DNA from: Ophioceras dolichostomum
Taxonomy: Eukaryota > Ascomycota > Sordariomycetes > Magnaporthales > Ophioceraceae
Direction of reading: 5' to 3'
NCBI GenBank assembly: GCA_003049485.1
Contig: PYST01000123.1
Location: 38,341-102,340, forward strand
Length of the DNA stretch: 64,000 nucleotides
Below are positions 1 to 11,056 of the stretch, piece by piece. Under the pieces are notes generated by a model. The model worked only from the letters and a program-made list of their open reading frames with translations. It had not been told where the DNA came from and ran no database searches. Within the stretch, counting starts at the first letter, position 1, and each line of letters opens with the position of its first letter. The position numbers and the translations under genes were made by a program.

Positions 1-1
1 C

Positions 2-283
2 TTCGAGGGTGGTGGTGTCGCAGTCGCCTCCCAAGTCCTTGACGACGCTCTGAAAGAGACAGAGCATCGTCACGACCTGCGGCGGGTGCTGGGGGAGGAG
101 ACGGTCTTGATGCTTATGGACGTGCGGACACTGCTGCGGGAGGGGCAGGAGGCATTGGATAGGATGAGGGTGGCGTGTTGGGCGGTTGTGAGGCGGGCTG
201 AGGCTGAGGTTGGTAAGTGGGAGGAGAGGGTGAAGGAGGAGCAGGAGGAGGAGGAGAAAGACGTGGAGATAAAGAAGGCGTGA
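2..283 (+). CDS. 3' end of an unrecognised protein (5' partial)
   Basis: A reading frame is open from the left edge to a TGA at 281-283, giving about 93 residues. The last third is strongly charged, with Lys/Glu-rich runs such as EEQEEEEKDVEIKKA, and looks like a helical or coiled-coil tail. An internal ATG at 86 exists, but the frame is open upstream of it, so the gene probably begins outside the window. No family is recognised. The composition (balanced helix-forming residues followed by an acidic tail) favours real coding sequence, but a chance open frame cannot be excluded at an edge. Confidence 0.5.
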   Translation, partial: FEGGGVAVASQVLDDALKETEHRHDLRRVLGEETVLMLMDVRTLLREGQEALDRMRVACWAVVRRAEAEVGKWEERVKEEQEEEEKDVEIKKA

Positions 284-1317
284 CTTTCCTAACACTCTGA
301 GTGAATCGTAGAGTATTACGGGGTCTCTTATCTCGACAGGTGTACGCCACAGATCTACCAGTAACTTACCTACAACCCATCTACCTTAGCGACCCATCGT
401 CTCAGCGACTAGACTTGAAACTACCGAGCTGTCAGAGACATAGTATGCATGTACCACACGCATGGGCTGAGTCCTCTATGCATGTCTATACTCACCTGCC
501 ACGTCGCCAGCCTCGTTGGGACTGCATGCCGGACACTACGGGAGGACAGGGCCTGTAATCGGAATATTCACCCCACTGTACAAACTGCCGTACCACCGGC
601 GGGGGTATGGGCTGTAACGTACTTCTATAGCGTTTGCAGTATTCTGCGGCGAGCGGCTATGTAGTAGTATGAGCGATTCTCCTAGCTCGTTTGCATCGCG
701 CTTCCGCTTCGGCACAAAATCAAACCTCCACAACAGTTGCGCATCCCAAGACACATCGGAGCTGACTTGAGCGATGATCAGAGTCTGAATATCAACTCCT
801 CAAGTTCTATGAAACAACGCCAATTCTAGAGTGCGTTTGGGCATCTGCCCAGTGGCTCCACCAGGATATGAGCTCATATCTCTCTCGTTGGTCGATCCCG
901 TTCGTTCGTTGTCTTCCTCCCATGGTCTGTAAATTCCACTGCTCCTTGGACGGGGCGCTGGACCACAACATGATCAACCCAATGGTTCCGACCAGCACGC
1001 TCGACGCTTGCTTTCCACATCACGACCACCCTGAGAGTTCTTTCTCATCCAGCTCTCCATTATTCTACCGACAAGCTCTCTTTTCGACATCCACAGTCAG
1101 ATCGCCGCCCAGCGTGTCAGTCACATATCACCAGCGGCAGCCAACTTGATCAACCAACCGGCCTTGTCTTCTGGTTCGTCAAGTAATAAGTCCGTCCAAA
1201 CATCCAGCCGGTACATCCCCCCCAATTTCCCCCTAGTATCGAGCATCCGAAGCCTATCACTCTCGATTTTGTTCTTGACTTCTGACAACGTCACCTGATC
1301 TATTAGAAGCAGCCGCT
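284..1317. other. Intergenic, no gene seen
   Basis: Short open frames on both strands overlap each other and show no coding character. The only motif of note is CAGGGCCTGTAA at 547-558, which resembles the terminal sequence of the MITE described at 9420 and 18645, but no matching second end or target duplication is evident. Confidence 0.5.
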
Positions 1318-2049
1318 ATGGCTCGGCAGCAGTCCCAGGACAGGGACACCAGCGGCTCCGAAGATCAGCCCAGCCGACATTCCACTTCCGATGACTCCGT
1401 AAGTCCATCGATGGTCACTTAGTTCTCATTCTCCTCCGATTACAGGCGCTGACCGTGGAAGCTGCTTATAGGATGACGAGGCTGGTGATGTCAGACCTCG
1501 GCATCCCGCCCCAACTGGAGGCGTGGGTCGAGGGCTACGTCCAGGGGTGTGTCCGGGAGTATGTCCAGCAGTATGTCAGGCGGCACTTCCAGCAGAACGT
1601 AGAGCCAACCATCTACGAGTGGATCGAGGGGGCTGTCCAGACACAGCTCCAGCGTGATGCGCAGCAGCAGCAGCAGCGGCATTCGCAGCCGCAGCCAGGT
1701 AATCAGCTGCATACCGCTGCGCGAGATCCTCAACCGTCGTTCGGTCATCAAGGCGTCGAACCGAGCGTCCGGGCGGCTCCGCGGCAGGATCCCCAACCGG
1801 GCTCCGGCCGCCTAGGCTACCCCCGGATTTCCAGCTGAATCTCCCGCCAACGCACAGCAACCTGCCGGTGCAGTCTGGCCTTGTCCACCCCTTCTCCATC
1901 CTCCACCTCCGTCCGTCCCTCTCCTCACCTATAGCCGCGCACACTCCCGCTCCATCACCAGTCCCGGCTCACCAGCAGCTGGTGAGCCCACCTATCCGCA
2001 GTCTGACGGACAAGCGGTGGAGCAAGGGTGGACAGGATGGGGAGGATGA
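1318..2049 (+). CDS. Small hypothetical protein, three exons
   Basis: Proposed exons are 1318-1398, 1446-1698 and 1835-2049, giving 182 residues. Intron 1 (47 bp) has a GTAAGT donor and ends TTACAG. Intron 2 starts GTAATC and ends ATTTCCAG. Splicing intron 2 moves the frame into a proline-rich tail ending TGGTGGGGA-like codons before TGA at 2047. Without that second splice the protein instead stops at 1838 (157 residues). The middle section is an amphipathic stretch with repeated tyrosines (QGCVREYVQQYVRRHFQQ) followed by a polyglutamine run of CAG codons. No family recognised, no signal peptide or membrane segment. The start codon is followed by a polar Gln/Ser/Asp-rich N-terminus. The first intron is the best-supported part of the model and the C-terminus the weakest. 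Confidence 0.5.
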
Positions 2050-3009
2050 AGATGATCGCAGGTCGGTGGGTCGGAAGGAGGAGGGTGATGAGGATGAGAT
2101 GACGGATGTGGCACTTGGTGACAAGTGACTGAGACGTATTGGGGGCACTAGGTATATTCACAGAGGGAAGGGTTGTGGGTGTGGATGGTACTCTATAGGC
2201 TTCCTTTGCGGATAGTGGTCGGCGTGTTGCGTTTTCTCTATTCTAGCTCACTTATCGATCTCATTTCTCAGCTTGTCCTTCTGCACGAATCATCGTATCT
2301 TTTGAATTCGATCTTGCTTTTCTACCTGCATCGAGTCACATATCACTACAAGCTGTTCCAAGGCTACCTCAGAATAATCTCCCTTACGAGTTGTCAGAAT
2401 AAACAGCTGTCTTATCAGAACTTAAACGGAATTTAGCCAAACGACACATTCTCCTCGTTTGCGACCGGTCCGGCAAGGACAGCAGACAGTAACAGTGTCT
2501 TGAACCTCGCCTGACCGACTCTGGGTTTGTCTGCCACTTCTCGAACAGTAGGTCAGGCTGACACTCGTGATAGGCCGTGAGGAACAAAGAAGCCCCAACG
2601 GCAACTGAGACATGTAAACCGGTGCGTGGAACTTCTCAGATACGTGCGGGGCGGTGACAAACGCGATACCAGGCCAGTTTGTCCCAAGTCTTCCTCCTCT
2701 GTTCGGCCATGTTTTCTTTGGCATCCTGCATTGGCTTCCCGGCCATCTATAAATTTCAGCGGCCTTCTCCACGAACCGGTCTTAGCCTTGTTCAACTTCA
2801 CCCCGTTCACCAGCTCACATTTCTCTCGCGGACAACCGTACATCCGCCCTGATCAGGCGTCTTCCTTCTGCGACGAAACCACAATCATCACTAGCCTCAA
2901 CGAGGGTATCTTACACCAGCCAGTCACCCACGCGGGGTCTCCTCAAGCAGCCGGCCACCTAAGTACCTGCCTACCGTACCTTCCCGCGTGTGTCTGTCCG
3001 GCCCTTCAG

Positions 3010-3088
3010 GTGAGCTACTTGCCTGAGCCTCCCTACCAGGACAGTAACCGGTCCCGGCTAACTCGATCCCCCTAACCAAACAACGCAG
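3010..3088 (+). other. Probable 5'-UTR intron of the broken coiled-coil gene
   Basis: A strong donor (CAG|GTGAGC) at 3010, a CTAAC branch-like site at about 3072 and an acceptor ACGCAG ending at 3088 bracket 79 bp. The next exon begins six bases before the ATG at 3094. This supports transcription of the downstream locus and its start codon. Confidence 0.45.
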
Positions 3089-3093
3089 CAATC

Positions 3094-3388
3094 ATGGCCG
3101 ACCCCTCGCAATCCAGCCGGGCCTCAGTCGTCAACGCCAACCTCCGGCAGGACCTCGCCCTCTAGCGCGAGGAGAACGGCCGCCTGACCGCGCAGCTGCG
3201 CAAGGCCCAGGACAAAGCCAACCGCGATGCGAAGATGGCCCAGGCGCTGACCGAGAAGCTGATCAAGATCGATCAGCGGACGTTCGAGGTTCAGGAGGGG
3301 TTGGGCGACCTCCGGGCGAGGTCGCCAAGCTTCGGGACGACGTCATCAAGGGCCAGCAGGAGGTCCTTAGTCTCCTCAAGGCCAAGTT

Positions 3389-3422
<34 letters not shown>

Positions 3423-3560
3423 AAGGAGGGGCGCGCGTGGCAGTCCAACGTCGAGTTCCGGGAGCCCCGGGGCGGAGGAGGAGGAGGAGGGGGCTCATCG
3501 GGCTTGGGTTCGCGATCTGCCTCGGGCGACCTGTCTCGGTTCGGGCCTCGGTCAGGTTGA
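3094..3560 (+). pseudogene. Broken small coiled-coil / glycine-rich protein gene
   Basis: From the ATG at 3094 the frame encodes a polar N-terminus, is cut by TAG at 3163-3165, then continues in the same frame with heptad-like sequence (REENGRLTAQLRKAQDKANR and on to an EKLIKIDQ segment). At about 3318 the coding signal jumps one frame: the helix continues as EVAKLRDDVIKGQQEVLSLL only if one base is added in a G run. It then runs through a long GGC polyglycine stretch to TGA at 3558-3560. The TAG sits where CAG (Gln) would suit the coiled coil, a C-to-T change in a CpA context, which is the preferred context of fungal RIP mutation. Both lesions could also be sequencing errors; the glycine run is a typical place for an indel. 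Function unknown. Confidence 0.6.
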
Positions 3561-3880
3561 TTTTCTGGACGGAAGGCTTCCGCGAACCGCAAGCTGGAGA
3601 ACTTTTCGTTTGTCTCTTATTTAACTCATGAATATCTAGATCACTTTTCTACCTGCCTTACCCAGTGCCTGCCTTACCCAGTGCCGAGGTCCTTTCGTTG
3701 TTCGCTTCTGTCATCCACACTCTCACCCTGTTGCACAGCATCATTGTCTAGGGAATCAGGATTACCACTAACTTAAGGAAAAGGGGTCCTGTATTAAGGG
3801 GAGAGAAGGGGAGGAGGTGGACGATGGAGCCAGTTCTAGTCCACACCCCTAACAAATCTCAAAAAATCCCTCTCGCTTCT

Positions 3881-4669
3881 CTAAGCTGTAGTACTACTAG
3901 CACTGCCAGTCTCTCCATCCCTTCGAGGCGACGTCGGGTCGGTCACCACATAGATGATCGGGCACCCACACGTCTCGAACACCGTTGACAGGTGGTGCCT
4001 GAACGTCGTCTTGATCCATACGTGGAGCTTCCATTGCACCGGTGCCATCCAGTTGGCCTCCGCGTACCGGATCGTCACCGTCTTGACGAACGGGGCGATC
4101 TCCTCCAGCGGCGACCGGGGCCAGCCGTTGTACCGGGCGCCCGCGATCTCGTCCATCAGGTCGAGCTGGTGGCCGTCGAGGAGGTCCATCGCGATGCGGG
4201 CGTGGCGGTCGGCCGGGTGGTGCGGGGCGACCATGCTGTCCACAACGAAGTCTAGGATCAGGTCGTCGATGTCCGCGTTGGCTAGGTCGAAGGTGGTGAG
4301 GTTGGTGCCGTCTGGGTGCTTGTCGAAGATGTTTTTGCCATGGGCGGTCTGGACGGCATCGAATGTTTTCATAGGGTATCCCAGCACTCCGCAAGCGTTA
4401 TCTGCAGGCCAGGACAAGTGCAACGCTGGTTCTGCGGGAGGGCCGACATCGTTGGGCCAGTTTCTGTCGGAAGAGGAGCTGAGCTCGGGGTGCTGGACAA
4501 CCAGTGAAAGTTGAAAAGCGTCTTGGAAAGTGTTGATGGATGCATGGCGGAAAATTGCCGCGTTGGTGGTGGGTGAGGCAAGAATCTGGAGGATGGGTGC
4601 TCGGCGCCTCCCACTTTTTATACACAGAACTTGTTGGCATGTGCGGTCTAACGCGTCTCCCGGTATCAC
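3881..4669 (-). CDS. Hypothetical protein
   Basis: A 262-residue frame on the minus strand with balanced composition, particularly over the C-terminal 165 residues (hydrophobic/acidic segments such as ADIDDLILDFVVDSM and several Trp and Tyr residues). No signal peptide, membrane segment or recognised domain. The start is uncertain. The first 45 residues look less coding-like, and an internal ATG (followed by KTFDAV) would give a shorter protein. A second minus-strand ATG with good context (CCGCCATGC, near 4544) opens a different, short frame and is probably not used unless an intron was missed. The product is likely cytoplasmic, but no function can be assigned. Confidence 0.5.
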   Translation of the reverse strand: MIPGDALDRTCQQVLCIKSGRRRAPILQILASPTTNAAIFRHASINTFQDAFQLSLVVQHPELSSSSDRNWPNDVGPPAEPALHLSWPADNACGVLGYPMKTFDAVQTAHGKNIFDKHPDGTNLTTFDLANADIDDLILDFVVDSMVAPHHPADRHARIAMDLLDGHQLDLMDEIAGARYNGWPRSPLEEIAPFVKTVTIRYAEANWMAPVQWKLHVWIKTTFRHHLSTVFETCGCPIIYVVTDPTSPRRDGETGSASSTTA

Positions 4670-5654
4670 TAGAGAACTTCTGTTGAAGGTGTGTGGAAAC
4701 GTTTACCTTTCACTTGATGTAGGGTTGTGATTCACTCGCACTGCCTTGTTCGAGCTGCCCTGAACACTGTTGAGGCTTGCGCAAGGGGGGTGGTGAGCCG
4801 GCTGGGGTAGATCGCCTGAACAGATTCAGCATTGTTCGGTCTAACCTTTGTTCATCACTCTCTTGGTCATCCTTGGACAAAGAGTGAGAGATTGATGAAC
4901 GGCGGTAAAAACGCTCCATATTTTGCGCTGAAGTATTTAACTAAACGGTAAATGCCTTTGTCTCGGATGACAGGGCGACCTTGAGGAGGGTCGTTGTTAC
5001 AAGGCTATCGGGCGCCCAGTCTCGAGCATCCTCAGTAACTGACTCAGCTGCCTACCCTATCCTGCGGAGCCTCTCCCAACTACGGGGAAGCAGTATAGGT
5101 CTAGGCGTATTCAGATGTTGCGCCCAGGCCACCCAGCAGCCTCTGCCTAATTTGGTCTCTGTGCCCCCTGAGGTGGCCCAGGAGCAGGACTGAAACGTCT
5201 CACCACTCAGTGCGCTCGAGATAATTATGACCATGCAATACCGGAACGCATCAAAGACCGCCTCCGATGACAGCGCGGCCGCCAGCCTGTGCAAGCTGCT
5301 TCGAAACGGCGAGCATGAAGTGGTTGAAAATACCGAGACAGTATAGTACTGTACACATTCCTGCCGACACTGCCCTGCAGAATACTCCATCCATGAAACT
5401 CAGAAGCTCGTCAAGAGTCTACAGAGAGGTCAAAAAACTACAGTATCGACCCGTACATAAGCCAAACCAAGGTAAAGCTAAACACATACGCAGTAAACCC
5501 CCAAGCTTTTCGCCATCATGTTCCGTCATCCTCTCATGAACCAAAGAGACATACACACATCCCAACCCCCTAGCAGACCCACCCGTATCCAGCCACCAGC
5601 CTCCCAGCGTCCTTTCCCCGCCTGCTTGCCCATCCTCCCCCGTCACAGCTTCAC
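4670..5654. other. Intergenic, no gene seen
   Basis: Overlapping short frames on both strands without coding character; no repeat or RNA gene noticed. It lies between two minus-strand genes and should contain the 5' region of the left one and the 3' region of the right one. Confidence 0.45.
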
Positions 5655-7007
5655 CTACGCAAAAGGACACCCCCCAGTCCTACTCCCCTCCAACCTCTTC
5701 ACCGTCTTCTCCATCTCATCCCACCCCTTCCCCACAAAGTTCTCCGGCCCGACATTCTTCAGCAAGAACCCCTCCGGAACCATGCCCTCATCCCCAGGCA
5801 GCGGCTGACCGATCAGCCAAGCCGCCCACGCGCCCGGCCCCCACCTGTTCCACAGCGTCGGCTTCACGTACATGGGCTCCGTCTGCCACTTGGCCAGGTG
5901 TCTCCTGCCCGTCCGCGGGTCGACGTCCCCCTCCTCGACCGTCCTCGCGAAGTACCTGTACGGCTTCACACGGGGCAGCAGCAGGTGCCGGCAGAGGACC
6001 CTCTTCGTCGCGAACGCGAAGCCGAACAGCCGGAGATAAAACCTGCCCGGCGCGGGGAGTATCACCGACTCTCGAAAACGGTCGTCCATCGCCGCGATGG
6101 CCATGTCGTAGACGAATCCGCGGACGAAGGGCGGGTACGCGGCCATGAGCAGGTTCAGCGAGTGGATCGTGACCGCGTAGTTCTCCTCGTGCGGCACCAT
6201 GCATCGCGCCTCGTACTCCTTCGCCCAGGCGTCGAGCTCCTCGTAGAACTGCAGTCCATCTCTCCACCCGCCCTCCATCTTCGACGGGGGCAAATTCGAC
6301 ATGTCGATCTCCAGTGCGTCGCCCATGCTCTTGTGGAACACCCCTGTCGCGCACCTCTCCAGGACGGAAACCCTGCGCCAGTCGAGCCGGTCGATGTGCT
6401 CGACGGGCTGGCTCATGAACAGCGCCAGCACGTAGAGCATGTCGTCGTTGGAGATCCTCCCCGCCCTGATGTACTGCCCGTGCAGGAAGTTGAGCCTGCC
6501 GAACGCCTCGCGCGAGCGAGGGCTCGACGGCGCGTTGGAGTACATCTCGGCGACGAGTGCGACGGTGTCGGAGTACCGCTTGGACACGTTCTGCGCCGTT
6601 GAGAGCTGCTGCGTGCGCAGCAGGAGGTGGCTGATCGACGGGATGCCGTAGGTGCGCACGAGGGCGAACTCGAGGCCGAGCTCGTAGAGGAGCGGGAACT
6701 CCCAGTCGGAGAGGCCGAGGAGGATGTCGTGCGCTTCGTCCTCGGTCATTGAGGAGAGGGGCCTTTGGTGAGGAGAGGGAGTGGACGACGGGGAAGAGGA
6801 GGAGGAGGAGGTGGCGGACTTGGAGGGAGGTGAGGAGGAAGGAGTAGTGTCAAGGGAGAAGGGGTATTTGGCGTGCAGGCGCTCTAAGTGGCGGTTGCGA
6901 AGGGCTCGGCAGAGGAGGGGGTAGGAGGCGATGAGGACGGCGGCGAGGCCAGGGAGCCATTGTCGGATGGTGCCGGAGGAGGAGGAGGTGGTGGTGAGCG
7001 GGAGCAT
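5655..7007 (-). CDS. Membrane-anchored mpaB-type (DUF2236-like) oxygenase
   Basis: A single-exon 450-residue protein. The start was placed at the ATG at 7007 because it begins directly before an N-terminal membrane anchor (about residues 15-34, WLPGLAAVLIASYPLLCRAL); the longer open frame upstream is Ser/Thr/Pro-rich and non-coding in character. A Ser-rich linker (residues 54-80) leads to a helical domain with the pattern of the ER-bound oxygenase mpaB / rubber oxygenase catalytic family. It includes an NFLHGQYIRAG segment (His at about 176), a following EHIDRLDWRR segment and a C-terminal ATKRVLCRHLLLPRVKPYRYF segment. In that family conserved His residues bind a haem or metal, and the founding member cleaves an isoprenoid side chain in mycophenolic acid biosynthesis. 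No biosynthetic cluster surrounds this gene, so the substrate is unknown. It ends CPFA-TAG. Confidence 0.75.
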   Translation of the reverse strand: MLPLTTTSSSSGTIRQWLPGLAAVLIASYPLLCRALRNRHLERLHAKYPFSLDTTPSSSPPSKSATSSSSSSPSSTPSPHQRPLSSMTEDEAHDILLGLSDWEFPLLYELGLEFALVRTYGIPSISHLLLRTQQLSTAQNVSKRYSDTVALVAEMYSNAPSSPRSREAFGRLNFLHGQYIRAGRISNDDMLYVLALFMSQPVEHIDRLDWRRVSVLERCATGVFHKSMGDALEIDMSNLPPSKMEGGWRDGLQFYEELDAWAKEYEARCMVPHEENYAVTIHSLNLLMAAYPPFVRGFVYDMAIAAMDDRFRESVILPAPGRFYLRLFGFAFATKRVLCRHLLLPRVKPYRYFARTVEEGDVDPRTGRRHLAKWQTEPMYVKPTLWNRWGPGAWAAWLIGQPLPGDEGMVPEGFLLKNVGPENFVGKGWDEMEKTVKRLEGSRTGGCPFA

Positions 7008-9411
7008 GGTGCGAAACGAGGTGAGTGTGTTGATGATTGAGTCGGTCGTCTGATGATGAGCAGCGTGAGAAAGCGAGGGGGGAAAAGTAGAATTTGGTGT
7101 CAGCCGGGACGTTCGCTGCTTTGTCTGTCTATTCCACCCGTTTGGTTCAAATGAGCCGGAGGAGAAGTAAAGCGATGGATGGGTGAGAAAAGGAACCTCG
7201 TTCGACTCGCCATGATGTTTTTGTGTTTTTGGGCCTGGAGGGCCTGTGCAATTTTGTCTCACAGTGAATTTGGGAAGTGCCCCTTGTCTAGTAGCAGCAC
7301 AGAAGAGAGGAGGTGCTGTGGATACGGGTACGGATGCCACGGAGGTAGATGCGGAACTAGCAGTGGCTGATATAGGCCCGAAAACCGGGTCGATGCGGGA
7401 AAAAAGCGATGAACTGTAGGAAATAGCGGTGGGAAAGGAGGGAGACCGGGACGAAAGTTGGCGTTCTGAGACAACCGGCGAGTGGTCCGGAGGAGGCATG
7501 AACATCCCTTTGTATTCCACAAGATAGACACCAGACTAGCACGAGCGAAGGGGGGCCTGCAAGCCACTAATCCCTAGCTCTAGTTTCCCATCACTCAGCC
7601 ACTCGTCAGTTCCGCCGTTGCAGGGTGCACCAATCGTAGAGAGGACATTGGCAATGTATGCTATTATCCCGATGCAAGTGGGAGATCAAGAAGTCAAGGT
7701 CACCCGGTTTGGGTGTCTTTCCATCCTCCCGTCTCCATTGCCGCATACCCACTCACCGACAGGACCTACTGTGTATCTGGCACAGACTCAGAGCAGAACC
7801 CCTCTCTGGTGCCCATAGCTCCATCGACGCCATCAAAAACCCGGGAACGGCGAGCAACGGGTTTGCAGCGGGGTTAGCGGACTTGGTTGACCCATCTAGA
7901 TGTCGCTGGCCAGGCCAAGGAACCCCGGCCGAGGCATTGTTTCGAAGAAGTGCGGGGGAAGCTCCCTGTAGCGCGATTTTAGGGGGGACGATGTGTATGG
8001 CTGGCGTCGGCTTGCATGGTTGTGGAACGAACGCCCGGTCCATGAGGAATCTCGGGCGCGAGGAATCTCCCTGTTGTACTTCACGAACGACGGGGAAGCA
8101 TCATCAAAGCACAGATTGGACGAAGAGCGAAAGACTCTAATAACTCTACCAACCAACCGGCGCAGAATTTTTCCCGGCTGTCTATCTCGATAGCCCGGAA
8201 CCTAGAGAGTTCGCAGCTTCGAGTCGCCCTTACTCTTGGCTCGGGCTCTGTCTCTCTGCGTCTCACTGTTTGTCGTTCGTACGTCTGACGCAGAGATTCG
8301 ATTGATACCTCAAATCCTTCCAATCCCTGTCCGGTCGTTTCTTTCGAGTCTCGGCGCGGGGTATACAAGAGAGCTGTTAGCGTGCCCAGGGCATGCAGTA
8401 AGAACCCAAAATCGTCCCAGTCAGCGTCGCTATCACACCAGGGGCACCAATGGAACGCACCACGAGATTTACGACCCGGATGATTGAGAAAAAGCAGAAG
8501 AAAAAAGGAGAGAGATCATTTACAATACCGACATATGTCGATGCGCCTTTCCTCCATGTATCATACCATTGAACTCCGTGGCACCCACTTGCGCGAGGGG
8601 CCGGTCAGCATAGGTACGGTTGACGGTACTATCGCGTGGATGGCCGTCGAAACATCATAGGGCTGGCTTGGCGGCGGGGAACGGCGGCTTGAAAATCCGA
8701 ATCGAAAATAGTCGGTCGGTCAGCAAGTCGAATGTTTGGCTAGAACGGGATATCGGGACACTGAAGGTGATAAGGGATGGAAGAAAATGAAAGGCTGGCG
8801 AAGTGCGAGAAAGAAGCTGGGATAACACCCACGGACACACATCACGAGATGAACCTCCCCACCCAGTCTTTCTTTCCCCCTCAAACCCCCTCAGCATCTC
8901 TCCCGTCGCTTTTCCTTCTTCTCCCTTACGTCGCCCCCTCTTCTTGTCCAACTCCCTTGCATCCGAAACCTTAATCGCCGCCAACACCGAGTCCAGCCGA
9001 CTCGCCTTATTGACAGGCAGGCATCAGGTCAAACGGCGCTATCGTAGGCAGCTCCATTCCTGCTTGTACCCTTCCACGCACATCGCTCTTTGCTTCCCAT
9101 CCCTTCGCCCAACCAGCAGCCACCCGCAGCTTGGCCGCGCGTATCCGCGCCAGTTGAAACAAGCAGCGGCTTGTCGGTCGTCTGGACAGCTCGCACGAAT
9201 GCCACCGACGAGAGAGGGCGTGCGGGTGCGAGTAGCGCTCATGGGAGGGATAGATGATAGATCATCAGGTCGGTGACGTTGACCGCGAACGCGGGCGAGT
9301 AGGTTGCGGAGGTTGGACGATTTTGAAGGTTAGTTCGGTGCCAGCTCTGACAGGATGTACGTCGGGTTAGTGTTTGGATGGCGATGCGGACGCTGAGGAC
9401 GGCCGCTGGTG
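7008..9411. other. Gene-poor region, left part
   Basis: Contains the promoter side of the oxygenase gene. The many open frames of 60-160 codons overlap each other on both strands, are Arg/Ser/Pro-rich and show no splice-consistent gene. No repeat noticed before the MITE at 9420. Confidence 0.45.
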
Positions 9412-9580
9412 TTGATACTCAGGGCCTGCAATGTAATGTAATGTAATGTATTTTGTATTGTATTTCCGACCCATTTGCGTGTGCTGTGCGCGGTATTATG
9501 CCGTACGCGGCAGGTCACGTGGTCCCAGATACAATACAAAACACATTACAATACATTACATTGCAGGCTCTGTTGAAACT
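9412..9580 (+). mobile_element. hAT-type MITE, copy 1 (with near-perfect 8-bp target duplication)
   Basis: The element is 9420-9572 (153 bp). It begins CAGGGCCTGCAATG and ends with the inverted CATTGCAGGCTCTG. The two terminal inverted repeats run about 44 bp with roughly three mismatches and consist of short ATGTA/TGTAT units. The flanks are TTGATACT (9412-9419) and TTGAAACT (9573-9580), an 8-bp direct repeat with one mismatch. CAGRG termini plus an 8-bp duplication are the signature of the hAT superfamily. The interior of about 65 bp has no coding capacity, so it is non-autonomous. The reverse complement of this element lies at 18645-18797 with about eight differences in 153 positions. Confidence 0.85.
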
Positions 9581-11056
9581 TGATCGTCATCAGCATTCGA
9601 GGCAGCATGCCACATCCCCACGCCCCTCCTATTTCAGTGCTTCTCTGTGCCTCTCCGCCTCGTCCGGGCTGAACCACACAGGCGAAAGCTGCTTTTTTGG
9701 CCCAATAACCAAGATCGCGTCGTTCCGCAACCTTAGACAGTCCGGTGATACATCGTGAGCCGCTAGGAGACAAATTCGCGCCGGAGGTAGGTGGGGGGTT
9801 TGCCCTCGCAGCACCCGGCTCGAGGGATGAGCATCGCGCCGATGAAGCTCATAGTCAGACGGGAGATATCTTTTGCTAGTTCTCCGCCATCAGCCGGATA
9901 AGATAGGAGACACGCTGTCGGTTGGCTTAGCGTGCTATTAAGTGCCATCAACGATGGTTGATTGGCACAGTGGCGGGAGCAAGCTGAATCCCCTGGCGGG
10001 TGTCCACAGTACCTCGCACGAAGAAATCTGAGGCCAGCATGCACGCTCATCGCCGTGAAAATCGCGGACTGTCGGGGATTTTCCAAAGAGGAGGGAATAG
10101 ACGTGCCAAAATTAGAGCTCATCGTCCGAAATCACAATATGTTCCCAGACCACTGATGGTTGGACTGCATTGATTGACGCCGCCAATTCACAACGTGCTA
10201 GTGACAGATTCGGGGCCGCATCTATGAGCACGGGTGCGCGCTCGTCCCATTATCGGGCAACCGCGAACGAGTCCGACCCGACCCGAAACGGTGCCGACCG
10301 CCACGTGCGGTCGGAAGCTCAGCCAGCGAGGGCAAGTCTTCAATGGTCCCAGTCCAAAAAATACGCCATCCAAACAATCGATGCCAATACCACAGTCATT
10401 TAACATCCCGTTCCCCAGATCCGATTCCAATCTTTGATGATTGATGCCTCGTGTGTCGACTCTCTTCCGTTTTGCCCTCCAGCAGCGGCTCAACGTCGGC
10501 GAACCATCAGCGCCGGCTAAAGCCCAGTCCCGGTGCAGCCCACCCGCAACGAAGCAACTGACCACCATTGAAGGAATGCCATAGTACAGATAGAGTGCGC
10601 AGCGGATGATTCAATATCGCTGCCCAATCGGCAATTACACCCCGCCGCCCGCCGAACGCGATCCAGGACGGCACTGAGCCGGCGCAGACAGGCGGGAGAT
10701 CCCTGATGTTTTCGCAGCTGTGTGCCACCACCCATCTCGGCATGGGCAATTCTAGGCATTGAAAGTCGAGGTGTAGCCCAGACTACCGTTCGGGAACTCC
10801 CATCGGTCTCGAGATGCTCATCATGTCCTCCTAAACCCTCAACAGAGCCCTCAACAGGTTGAAGTCGAAGGAAGCGGCGGCATTAGGACAAGCTCACATA
10901 TGCTGCCCGTCACAGGAACAGGCTGAAATTCTTCCCCGATCGCGCAGGGCACTGCTCGCGCGTGAGGACCTACCTACCGCTCGGCAGCTTAGCGCGCCCC
11001 TAAAACCTCGCCGCTGCCCCGGACCGACTCGCCGTCGACGGCCCCACGCCGGTACG
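9581..11056. other. Gene-poor region, right part
   Basis: Unremarkable sequence without a supportable gene; it includes the upstream region of the aspartic protease. No clear TATA element was identified near the protease start. Confidence 0.4.

Noticed and set aside
547..650. A third complete MITE at the left end of the window
   Set aside because: Only one terminus matches; the putative other end (TTGCAGTATTCTG) is weak and the flanking 8-mers do not match.
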